Source: Sapria himalayana | Taxonomy: Eukaryota; Streptophyta; Magnoliopsida; Malpighiales; Rafflesiaceae | Assembly: GCA_029783825.1 (NCBI GenBank) | Contig: JAREIK010002421.1 | Coordinates: 49,585-113,584 of the forward strand | Reading direction: 5' to 3' | DNA: 64,000 bases | In this document: piece by piece, positions 38,935 to 52,100 of the stretch | Position numbering within the stretch: the stretch's first letter is position 1 | Layout: each line of letters begins with the position of its first letter | The notes under the pieces: model-generated | Databases searched by the model: none | What the model was told of the DNA's origin: nothing | Seen by the model: only the letters and a program-made list of their open reading frames with translations | Position numbers and translations under genes: made by a program

Positions 38935-41900
38935 ATTAATAATATATTATTTTAAATTATAATAAATCTCATTATTTTTAATTTTTTAATGAGATTTATA
39001 ATAAATAATAAATCTCATTATTTTTAATTACATTTTTAAATATTCATTTTAATTATTTATTTGTTTATTTTTATATAAATATTAATTACAAAAGAATTTA
39101 TTAGTTACACAGATATAATTTATGTATATTATTTTTCATCAAAAAATTATAAATAAAGTTTTTAAAAGAAAAAAAAATTCAAAACTAGAAATTATTATAT
39201 AGTAATATATTTTGCTTTGCTTCTGAATCATTTTAGGTTTTGTAATTATATTTTAATTGATATCTATCTTATTAATAATATATTATTAAGTTATTTTTTC
39301 ATCATTATTAGAATATTTATCAATAAAAATGTTCATATTCAATTTATATGATATATAAATATAATGATTATTATAACTAAATATTGTATTCGCTTTTGAA
39401 AAAAATTTTAAAATTATTATATTTTCAACTGTTATAACCTTTGAAAATGTGAAAAATAAAAAGAAAATATCTTTCTTTGTTATTTTATTGTTTAAATAAA
39501 ACCTATACACCACTAAATGCCTTAGAATTTAAATGAGTAAACTACAAAATCTTGATACCTCTATATAGATAATCCTTTAAATCGGTACACCCTAAATAAC
39601 AATTATAAATTTCATTTTTATTTTTCATTATATTATAAAAAATTAATTTTGATTGTTTAGTTTTTTATTTTTATATACGTATTAATTATAAAATAAATTA
39701 TGAGTTAAAAATATAATTTATAAAAATTATTTTTAATTAAAAAATTAATAAGCTTATAAAAAGAATAAAAATTTAAAAACAAATAAGTATTATTTCGTAA
39801 TATATTTTGCTTTGATTTTGAATCATTTTAGGTTTTGATATTATATTTTAAGTAATATCAATCTTGTTCATAATAGATTTTTAATTTATTTTTTGATAAT
39901 TATTAGAATATCAATCAATAAAATTGTTTATATTGAATTTATACGATATATAATTATTATGATATTATAAATAAATATTGTATTCACTTTTGAAAAAAAT
40001 TTAAAAATAATTATATTTTCAAAAATTATAATCTTAAAAAATGAGTAAAAATAATTAAAATAAATTTTTAGTTATTTTATTTTTTAAATAAAACCTATAG
40101 GCCATTAGATGCTTACGTACTAAAATTAGTATGCTCATAAACCCCTAAATACATAAAGATTTTAACATCTATATACTACTTAATAAATAATAAATCTCAT
40201 TTTTTTTCTATTTATTATAATTTTAAATATTCATTTTAATTATTTATAGTTTAATTTTTAAGTAAAATTAATTACAAAATAAAATATCGAGTGAGACAAA
40301 TATTATTTAAATAATTTATTTTTAATCAAAAAAAATATAAGCTTATAAAAAGAAGAAAAAAGTTAAAAATTAAATATTATTATTTAGTAATATATTTTGA
40401 TTTGATTTTGAATGATTTTGTGTTATGTAAATATATTTTAATTAATATTTATATTATTAATAATAGTTTATTAATATTATTTTTTATCATTATTTTAATA
40501 TCTATCATTAAAATTGTTTATATTGAATTTATATTATATATAATTAGTGAGATTAATATAATTATACATAGTATTCACATTTCAAAAAATTTTAAAAATT
40601 ATTTTATTTTTAAAGGTTATTACCTTTGAAAATCAGAAAAAATCTAAAAAAGATTTTTATATTTTTATAATATAAATGTAACCTATAAACCACTAAATAC
40701 CTAAAAATATAAATTGAAAACTTTTAAATAATCAAACTATTAAACCGGGATACACATATAATAAATCATAACTCATTTTAATTGGTATTCATTATAATTT
40801 TAAATATTCATTTTAATTATTTATTAGTTTATTTTTTATAGAAATATTAATTACAAAATAAATAATGAGCGAGACAACTATAATTTTAATAATTTATTCT
40901 TAATCAAAAAAAAATATAAGCATATAAAAAGAAGTAAAAATTTAAAAACAAAAAATTATTATTTAGTAATATATTTTAATTTAATAATGAATCATTATAT
41001 ATAAGTTTTGCAATTATATTTTAATTGTTATCAATCTTATTAAGAATAGTTTATTAATTTATTATTTGATCAATTTTATAATATCTAACAATAAAATTAC
41101 TTATATTGAATTTAAATGTCTTATAATTATTAAGATTATTATAACTAAATATTATATTTACATTTGAAAAAAAATTAAAAATTATTATATTTTCAAAGGT
41201 TATAACCTTCAAAAATGAAAAAAATAACAAAAATAATTTTTTTATTATTTTATTATTCAAATAAAACTTATAAACCACTAAATGCCTAAACATTTAAATC
41301 TCTAGACTCAAAAAACCCCAAAACCCCCTAAATACTTAAACCATTAAACCTATATATTCTAAATAATAAATCTCATTTTTATTTGTATTCATTATAATTT
41401 TAAATATTCATTTTAATTATTTTTTATTTTATTTTTATATTTATATTAATTACAAAATAAATAATTAGTGAGACATATAAATTAAATAAATTATTTTTTA
41501 TGAAAAAATATAAGCTTATAAAAATAAACAAAATTTGAAAAATTTAAAATTTTAATTAGTAATATAATTTACTTAGATTTTGAATTATTTTGGGTTCTGC
41601 AAATATATTTTAATTAATATCTGTCTTATTAATAATAGTTTATTAATTTAATTTATGATCATCAAAATAATATATATTAATAAAATTTTTTTTATTGAAT
41701 ATACATCAAATATTATTATTAAGATTATTATAACTAAGTATTGTATTCATATTTTAGAACTATTAAAAAATTATTATATTTTCTAAGGTTATAACCTTTG
41801 AAAATCACGAAAATTCATAAAAATAATTTTTTTGTTATTTCATTGAATAAATAAAACCTATAAATCAATAAATAAAACCTAAATGTGCAAACATATAAAT

Positions 41901-42428
41901 CTATAAACTCATTAACCCCAAAACCACAATAAACTTAAACCATTAAATATGTATACCCTAAATAATAAATCATAAATCTCATTTTTACAAGTATTCATTA
42001 TAATTTTATATATACATTTTTATTATATATTAGTTTATTTTTATAGAAATATAAATTAAAAAATAAATTAATAGCTAGACAAATATAATTTAAATAATTT
42101 ATTGCTTATAAATGGATGCAAAATTTTAAATATTTAAAATTAATATTTAGAAAAATATTTCACTTTGATTTTAAATCATTTTAGGTTTTGTAAATTTATT
42201 TTAAACAATATTTATCTTATTAATAATTGTTTATTAATCTTTTGTATGATCATTATTATAATATTTATCAATATAATTGTTTATATTGAATTTACATGAT
42301 ATATAATTATTAAGATTATCATAACTAAATATAGTATTCACATTTAAAAAAAATTTAAAAATTGTTATAGTTTCAAAGGTTATATTAAATTTTTGTTATT
42401 TTATTTTTTAAATAAAACCTATAAACCA
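38935..42428 (+). repeat. Satellite array, forward orientation, left of hAT-1 copy B
   Basis: Starts inside a monomer with a scrambled piece (ATAAATCTCATTATTTTTAA appears twice around an inverted copy, about 38960-39025). It then follows the same subfamily order as copy A: a (about 39513), d (40100), c (40690), a (41280) and e (41870). Positions run 37,210 bases ahead at the a monomer and 37,143 ahead at the hAT site. The minus-strand frames at 39513-39286 and 41293-41054 and the plus frame at 40402-40629 are translations of the monomer. Confidence 0.9.
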
Positions 42429-42436
42429 CTAAATGC

Positions 42437-45400
42437 TAGGGGTGATCATGGGATTGGACGGGATGGGGATTACAAATCTCTAGTCCCTTCCCACAGTTTG
42501 GAGATTTCTTTTTCAAGATCCAGACCCATCCCATAGGTTGAAAATATCGGAATGGGATGGGATAGAGATCGGGTATTTTGGGTAGGAGAAAATGGTTCCA
42601 GGACGGAATGAAGTTGGGACATTTTTTTCAATTTATTTTCTTCAAACCGCCAAGTTAGTTCATGTCTAAACATTTTGTTGTACAATTTATCATTCCTTAG
42701 TTATATATCTTTCAAACACAAATTGAGCCAAATTTGTTTTGTCAAATAGGCTGAATACCGTAAACGAGTTCCATTACCTTGTCAAAAGCTTTGTTGTGCA
42801 GAAAATGATAGAAATGTTAAATAGAACGGGACCGAGTTGTGTGCTTAATTTGGTTATTTGTTTTTTCACTCGTTGATTTTGTTAAACCGAGTGAAAGTTA
42901 ACCATAATAGCAATACTACATTTTTTAAAAAATTACTTAAAATATTAAGGAATTGCTAAAGATGACCACAAACAATGAAAGCATCAATTACTACTTAAGT
43001 AATTTCTAAAATTAAGCAACTTAATATAACAAACAAAATACAACTAATAACAACCATTATAATAATAATTTCAAAGGTCAGTCCCGGAACATCAATGAAA
43101 ATCCAAACCCAATTAATTATCTCTTCTACAACTCATCCCTTTTCTTCCTCCACTATAGAAGGACAACCAAAGATGAAAACGTGTTAATCATGTAGACATA
43201 AATTTCTAAGATGAAAGAGTAATAAAAAATCAAAATATTACCTTTATAAAATTTAATACACCCATTCCAAATTTTGTTGGCCAACTATAGTTGGAAAAAT
43301 ATTTGGATCTTGTGACCCCTCTAAAAATTGTAATTGAACCATATTTTTATTAAATTGAATGAATAAAATAAGTAAATGTGAAATTAAAATTTACAAGATT
43401 TGTATACTAACCTGATTCACTATCATCAAGATCTTGAACTAATTTTTCAATTTCAATAGGTTTGTTTGAGCTTCTCAACTAATCTTGTTGACATATGAGA
43501 ACTTTAGCTGTATAGGTGTTAAAGAACTCTTAAATTTATCTAAAGTTCTCTCCTCAGTGTTAAATGTAGATTCGTAGGCCACAATAGATGCTTTGATAGT
43601 AAATACATCACTTGCTACATTTGCCAAAGAAGGATACCAAATCTCATTTACCTTCCGCCCGTTTAGAAGATCAAAATCAATTCTATTTTTTTCAAGTTTG
43701 TCCTCCAAGTACCTATCCAACTCTTCCAAAGTTGCAACTTCTTGTTCTTTCTCCAATTCAACAAAAAAAAATCATCAACATAAGTATTACTACCATCAAA
43801 GAAATCATCATTTTTCTTCAACATAGTAGATGAGAAATCATCTTCTTTTGATTCATCTTCATTTAAATCTTTATAATCATCTATCATCTCATTTAAAGCA
43901 TTTATAACCTTTTTCATCAAATTTTTAGCCAATTCCTCTCCATAATGCTAAGTGTACTTAACCTTGAGATATTTAAGCTTATATCAAGGATCCAACACTA
44001 CTGCTACAAAAAGCATAATATTTGTTGACTGAAGAGAACCCTAATATTTGTTGAATTTATGCCTCATTTTCATACCCATTTCAGATACCATTGTATCTCT
44101 ACTATTTTTACAAAGCTCAATTTTTTTGAAAATTCGAATAATCTGAGGAAAATAAACACTAGAGGAAGAATATTATGAGCCAGAATATTTACAAGTTACC
44201 TCATACAAAGTTTTCAAGAAACAAGCCATAATTTTGGCGTTTGTTCAGTCTCTCTCAGTTGGAACTTTGAACCAAACTCCTTGAAAAACCTTTTGTCTTT
44301 TTCCTTTAACTTATTAAATTCTTTTTGATATTTTATATCAGTTTGTAGCATTAAATAAGTTGAATTCCATCTTGTAGGACAATCTAATTGCAATGAAGAT
44401 CCATATGTCAAGTTTGTTTCTTCAACACATAACTTAAACATATCTAATCTTTTAGGACTACTCCTCACATATTTCGCCACACCTCTAATTTTTTGAATAG
44501 CAACCTCAACTACTGCAATGCCATCTCTGACAATTAAGTTTAGGATATGAGCACAACATCTCATATGAAAATGCTCGACTCTCAAAGGTACAACACTTTT
44601 CTTCACAAGCCTTCTTTTCAATTGTTCAACTGCAAAATCATTATTTAATGCATTGTCAACAGTAATGAACAACAACTTTTTCAAACACCATTCATTCATG
44701 CAAAACTCAATAGCATTTCTAATATTAACTCCAGAATGACTTTTAATTACACAAAAGTTCAAAAGCCTTTAATGCATATTTTATTGAGAATCAATGTAAT
44801 GAACAGTCAAACATATATATGACAAATTTTGAATGCTAGTCCAAGTGTCAGTAGTCAATGAAACTTTAAAACAATGAAATGATAAGTTATCTAATAATTT
44901 CTTATTTTCCTTCACAAACAAAGAAAAATAATCTATAAGTGTAGAGTGCCAAGATGGAATTTTAAATCGAGGCACACGAAATTCACAAAACTTTTTAACT
45001 CATCCCTCTAAACAAAACAAAAAGGCAATTCATCTTTTATGATCATTTTCACCAAAGCCTCCCTAACTAATTGTTGATCAAATTGCCAACAAGTTAATTT
45101 GTTATCCTCTGAACTTGTACCATTAATGAAACTCTACAAAGATTGTGACTTGTCTTTACCTTTGTGAGCTTTTATTAATTCTTTTTTGTGTAGAAATTTC
45201 CTACAAGTCTCTCTCAAGTATTTCCTTAAACCCAAAATACCTTGATCACTTTTTGCCAATTATTCTTTCCTACACCATATACAAGCTACCCTACCAGTTT
45301 CATTTCCCTCTGAATCAACTAATATCTCATAAGTTTCCCAAACAGCAGACTTATACTTTTTATGAGCTTGAGGTTCAGATGTACCTTGTCTTTCTTTTAA

Positions 45401-46137
45401 AATTGGAATTGAAAAACTTGCTGTAACAATAGGAGGGTTCGTGAAATGATGATGATTGGATTTACCATTACTTTGATCATTTGAGATGTGATCATCTTCA
45501 AATTATTGTATTTTTCATTTACCGCTGGATTGTGTCATCTGCATTGTCATTAATTAATATGATATGTAAGCATATATACATATAAATATTTCAAACAAGC
45601 AAGCTCTACAAAACTGACTATAACACATTCACCCCACTCATTCGGCCCAACCACAACACCACAACCAATACTTAACAAAACTGACTGAGATACATAAAAA
45701 TAATATTAATAATTAATCACTCAATTCTCGTTTGAAAAACAAACCAAAAGGCTGAGGCATCTGAGACATGGTGGAGGCAACCAGAATTGCGACGGAAAAG
45801 GGCTGGACCTAGCTGAACACGGCTGGAACGGTGTGAGGTGGGATGGAACTCCTCGGAACAGCAATAGGTGCGTCAGAATGGGATGGGCAGTAGCAGAATT
45901 GGTGGCATCTTCATGTTATATATATATATATATATTCTTGGTTCTAGTATCTAATTTTTAGGATGGGACAGTTCTCGGGATGGATATTGCTTAACATCCG
46001 GAACCATCCCAAAAGAAAAAATATGTGACAGAATGGGATGGGAAAAGTCAAAGTCAACAGATTTTTCTCAGTCCCGATTCTTTCAGGACAAGACTTCGGG
46101 TCGGGTCGCGAATCTCCAAGTCCCATGAGCAGCCCTA
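42437..46137 (-). mobile_element. hAT transposon, family 1, copy B (3.70 kb, decayed)
   Basis: Left end TAGGGGTGATCATGGGA, right end TCCCATGAGCAGCCCTA. The reverse complement of the right end is TAGGGCTGCTCATGGGA, so this copy's terminal repeats match at 15 of 17 bases, better than those of copy A. The flanking 8-bp duplication is CTAAATGC at 42429-42436 and CTAAACGC at 46138-46145, one base changed. The interior aligns with copy A along its whole length, including the non-coding parts at 42600-43400 and 45560-46137 and a TA microsatellite near 45920. The transposase is on the minus strand. Confidence 0.92.
43407..45550 (-). pseudogene. hAT transposase pseudogene, family 1 copy B
   Basis: The reading starts near 45550 with MTMQMTQSSGK, then TGA, then TAA at 45503-45505. 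That TAA sits at the same codon as copy A's TAA at 8357-8359. The BED finger is degraded. The open stretches 44975-44781 and 44762-44214 lie in one frame and hold TDTWTS, TVDNALNND, RCCAHILNLIV and an intact CPTRWNSTYLML. After a frameshift, 43932-43663 and 43756-43475 hold the acidic linker (DDYKDLNEDESKEDD) and the dimerisation region (LDRYLEDKLEKNRIDFDLLN, YPSLANVASDVFTIKASIVA, LDKFKSSLTP). The stop after ESG is TAG at 43407. Most other lesions differ from copy A. Confidence 0.88.
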
Positions 46138-46145
46138 CTAAACGC

Positions 46146-49100
46146 ATATATAGTTAAATCTGTAAACTCCAAAACCCCGTAATGCCTAATTACATAAACC
46201 ATTAAACTGCTAAATACTACTTAATAATTAATAAACCTAATTTTTATTGCTATTTATTATATTTTTAATTATTCATTTTAATTATTTAGTTGTGTATTTA
46301 TTTAGAAATATTTATTACAAAATAAATTATGCGTGGTATAAATATAATTTAAATAATATATTATTTATCTAATAAAAATATACGCATATAAAAGAAGTAT
46401 AAATTTAAAAATTAAAAATTATTATCAAGTAATATAAGTTACTTTTATTTTGAATCAATTTGAGTTTTCTAAATATTTTTTAATTAATATCTATCTTAAT
46501 ATTAATAGTTTATAAATTTAATCTTTGATCATTATTATAATATCTATCAATAAAATTATTTATATTGAATTTATATGATATATAATTATTAATATTGTTA
46601 CGACAAAATATTGTATTAAAATTTCAAAAAATATTAAATATTATTATATTTTCAAATGTTATAACCTATGAAAATGATAAAAAATTATAGAAAATTTTTT
46701 TATTATTTATTTTTTTAAATAAAACCTATAAACCACTAAAAGCCTAAAATCATAAATCGCTAAACTCTTAACGAAAAAACATCTAAATACTTAAATCATC
46801 AAACTGGCATACATTAATAATAAATCATTAATCTCATTTAAATTTTTATTCATTATAATTTTAAATTTTTATTTTAATTATTTTTCAGTTTATTTTATAT
46901 AAATATTAATTACAAAATAAATTATTAGTGAGATTGATTTAATTTAAATTAAATCTGTATCCCTAAATAATAAATAATAAATCTCATTTTTTTTCATGAT
47001 AATTTTAAATATTCATTTTAATTATTTATTTGTTTATTTATATATAAATATTAATTACAAAATAAATTGAGTTAGATAAATATAATTTATATAAATTATT
47101 TTCAATCAAAAAATTATTGATATAATTTTTAAAAGAAAAAAAATTTTCTAAACAAAAAATTATTATATAGTAATATATTTTACTTTTCTTCTGAATCATT
47201 TTTGGTTTTGTAATTATATTTTTATTGATATCTATCTTATTAATAATAGATTATTAATATATTTTTCGATCATTATTAGAATATTTCTCAATAAAATTGT
47301 TTATATTGAATTTATATGATTTATAAATATAATGATTATTATAACTAAATATTGTATTCACATTTAAAAAAAATTTAAAATTTATTATATTTTCGAAGGT
47401 TATAGCCTTTGAAAATATTAAAAAATAATAAAAATATATTTTCTATTATTTTATTTTTTTAATAAAGCATAGAAACGACTAAATGCATACACAGTTAAAT
47501 CAGTAAACTCCTAAGCCACATAATGCCTAAATGCATAAACCATTATACTGCTATATACTACTTAATAATTAATAAATCTAATTTTTATTTCTATTTATTA
47601 TAATTTTAAATATTCATTTTAATTATTTATTAGTTTATTTTTATAGAAATATTTATTACAAATTAAATTATGAGAGCACAAATATATTTTAATTAATTTA
47701 ATTTTAATCAAAAAAAATAATGATTATAAAAGAAGTAAAAATTTAAAAATTAAAAATTATTATCCAGTAATTTATTTTACTTTGATTTTGAATCAATTTG
47801 GGTTTTGTAAAAATTTTTTAATTAATATCAATCTTTTTATTAATAGTTTATTAATTTAAATTTTGATCACTATTATATTGTCTATCAATAAAATTGTTTT
47901 TATTGAATTTATATGATACATAACTATTAATATTATTATAACTAAATATTGTATTCACATTTCAAAAAAATTTTAAATATTATTATATTTTAGAAGGTTA
48001 TAACCAATAAAAATGTGAAAAAATTACAAATTTTTTTTTGTTATTTTATTGTTTAAATAAAACTTATAAACCACTAAATACCTAAAAACATAAATTGCTA
48101 AACTCTTAAACGACAAAACCTTTAAATACTTAAAACATTAAATATATATCAATTTATTTTTATAGAAATATTAATTACAAAATAAATTATTAGTGAGACA
48201 GATCTAATTTAAATATATTTATTTAAAAATATGAAATAAAAATTTATCATCAAAAAAAAAATAAATTAATTACAAAATATGAAAAAAAAATTATTTTCAT
48301 CAAAAAATATATATATCCTTATAAAAAGTGGCAAAATTTTAAAAACAAAAATTTATTATTTAGTAATATATTTTATTTTTATTTTGAATCATTTTAGATT
48401 TTGCAATTATATTTTAAATTATATCATTTTTATTAATAATAATTTTTTAAATTTTTTATTGATCAATATTATAATATCTATTAATAAAATTATTTATATT
48501 GAGTTTACATTATATATAATTATTAAGATTATTATTACTGAATATAATATTCACATTTAAAAAAATAAAAAAATATTATATTTTCAAAGGTTATAAACTT
48601 CAAAAATTAACAAAAATCAAAAAATTAAATTTTTTATTTTTTCATTCTTTAAATAAAAACTATAAATCACTTAAGGCCTAAACACTTAAATCACTAAACA
48701 CCAAAACACCTAAATACTTAAACCATTAAACTGGAATATCCTGAATAATAAATAATAAATCTTTATTTTATTTGTATTCATTATAATTTTAAATATTCAT
48801 TATAATTATTTATTAGTTTATTTTTATAGAATTATAAATTAAAAAAAATTATGAGGAAAAAAAATATAATTTAAATAATTTACTTTTAATAACAAAAAAT
48901 ATAACCTTATAAAAAGAAGCAAAACATCAAAGAAAGTATTATTTTGTAATATATTTTACTTTGATTTTGAATAAATTTACGTTTTGCAAATATATTTAAA
49001 ATAATATCAATCTTATTAATATTAGTTTATTAATTTATTTTTTGATCATTAATATAATATATTTAAATATAATTATTTATATTGAATTTACATGATATAT

Positions 49101-52100
49101 AATTATTAAGATTATCATAACTAAATATAGTATTCACATATAAAAAAATTTAAAAATAGATATATTTTCAAAGGTTATAACCTTCAAAAATGATAAAAAA
49201 TAACAAAAATAAATTTTTTGTTATATAATTGTTTAAATAAAACTTATAAACCATTAAATGCCTAAATACATAAATCTCTAAACTCCTAAACCCCAAAGAC
49301 CCTATATACTTAAACCTTTAAACTCATAAAACTTAAATATAATTTAAATAATTTATATAAATATTAATTACAAAATAAATTATGAGTGATACAAATATAA
49401 TTTAAATAATATATTTTTCATCAAAAAAATATATAAGGTTATAAAATGATGCAAAAACTAAAAAAAATTATTATTTAGTAATTAATTTTTCTTTGATTTT
49501 GAATCATTTTTTGTTTTTTTTAATTATATTTTAATTTATATCAATCATATTAATAATAGTTTATTAATTTATCTTTTGATAATTGATATAATATTTATCA
49601 ATAATATTGTTTATATTTAGATGATATTATATATAGTTAAAATAATTATTATTACTAAATATCGTATAATCATTTTTAAAAAATTTTAAAATTATTATAT
49701 TTTCAAATGTTATAACCTTTGAATGTTTGAAAAAATTTCAAAAATAAATTTTTTATTATTTCATTAATTAAATAAAACCTATAATCCATTAAATGCCTAA
49801 AGACATAAATTACTAAACTCCTAAATAACAAAACCTTTAAATACTTAAACCATTAAATTGGTATACATTAATAATAAATCATAAATCTCAATTTAATTTT
49901 TATTAAGAATAATCTTAAATTTTTATTTTAATTATTTATTAGTTTATTTTTATAGAAATATTAATTACAAAATAAATTAGTAGTGAGACAGATATAATTT
50001 AAATTAAACCGGTATACTCTAAATAATAAATAATAAATAATAATTTTAAATATTCATTTTAATTATTTATTTGTTTATTTATATATAAATATTAATTACA
50101 AAATAAAGTATAACTTCTACAAATATAATTTATATAAATTATTTTTCAACAAAAAAATATAGATAAACTAATTAAAGGAAGAAAAAAACTAAAAACAAAA
50201 AATTATGATATAGTAATATATTTTGTTTTATTTCTGAATCATTTTAGGTTTTGTAATTATATGTTAATTGATATCTAACTTATTAATAATAGATTATTAA
50301 ATTATTTTTTTATCATTATTATAATATTTCTCAATAAAAATGTTTATATTGAATTTATATAATATATATATTTAATAATTATTATAACTAAAATTTATAT
50401 TCACTTTTGAAAAAAATTTTAAAATTAGTATATTTTAAAAGATTATAACCTTTTACCATGTGAAAAAAATAAAAAAAATGTTTTTTTTGTTATTTTCTTG
50501 TTTAAATAAAACCTATAAACCACTAAATGTCTAAACACTTAAATCACTAAACTACTAAATCCCGATACCCCTATATAGATAATACGTTAAACCGGTATAA
50601 ACTAAATAATAATTACTAAATCTAATTTTTATTTGTTTTCATTATAATTTAAAATTTCATTTTGATTCTTTAGTTTTCTATTTAATTTTATATATTAAAT
50701 ATAAAATAAATTATGAGTTAAAAAATTAATTTATAAAAATTATTCTTCATCAAAAAATAGATAAGCTTCTAAAAAGAATAAAATTTAAAAACAAATAATT
50801 ATTTTTAAGTAATATATTTTGCTTTGCTTTTGAATCATTTTAGGTTTTGATATTATATTTTAAGTAATATCAATGTTATTCATAATAGATTTTTAATTAT
50901 TTTTTTTGATAATTATTAGAAAATCCATCAATAATATTATTTATATTAAATTTATATGATATATAATTATCATGATTATTATAAATAAATTTTTTATTCA
51001 CTTTTTGAAAAAAATAAAAAAAATTAATATATTTTCAAAGGTTATAACCTTTGAAAATATCAAAAAATAATAAAAATAAATTTTTTACTTTTATTTATAA
51101 AATAAAAACTTTAAACCACTAAATGCATACACAGTTAAATCAGTAAACTTCTAAACCCAGTAATGCCTAAATACATATACCATTAAACTTCTATAAACTA
51201 CTTAATAATTAATAAATCTAATTTTAATTTTTGTTTATTATAATTTTAAATATTCATTTTAATTATTTATTAGTTTATTTTTATAGAAATATTTATTACA
51301 AATAAATTTTGAATGAGACAAATAATATTTAAATAATTTATATTTAATCAAAAAAATATATAATCTTAAAAAAAGAAGGAAAGATTTAAAAATTAAATAT
51401 TATTATTTAGTAATATATTTTGGTTTGATTTTGAATCATTTTGTATTATGTAACTATATTTTAATTAATATTTAGATTTTTAATAATACTTTGTTAATTT
51501 AATTTTTGATCATTATTATAATATCTATCATTAAAATTGTTTCTATTTAATTTATATGATATATAATTAGTAAGATTAATATAATTATAGATGGTATTCA
51601 CATTTCAAAAAATTTTAAAAATTATTTTCTTTTCTAAGGTTATAACCTTTGAAAATCATAAAAAATTAAAAAAAAATTTTTATTTTTATTATATAAATAA
51701 AACCAATAAACCACTAAATGCCTAAAAACATAAATTGCTAAACTTCTAAATGAAAAAACTCCTAAATAATTTAACCATTAAACTGGTATACTATATATAA
51801 TAAATAATAAATCTCATTTTTATTAGTATTCATTATAATTTTAAACAAACATCTTAATTATTTATTAGTTTATTTTTACAAAAATATAAATTAAATAATA
51901 AATTATTAGTGAGACAAATATAATTTAAAAAATTTATTTTTCATCAAAAATTATATTAGCAAATAAATGGATACAAAAATTTAAAAATTTAAAATTAATA
52001 TTTAGTAAAATATTTCACTTTGATTTTGAATCATTTTAGGTTTTGCAAATATATTTTAAACAATATTTATCTTATTAATAATTGTTTATTATTTTTTTAT

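Noticed and set aside
45145..45426. 93-codon plus-strand ORF
   Set aside because: Antisense to the degraded BED-finger region of the hAT-1 copy B transposase.
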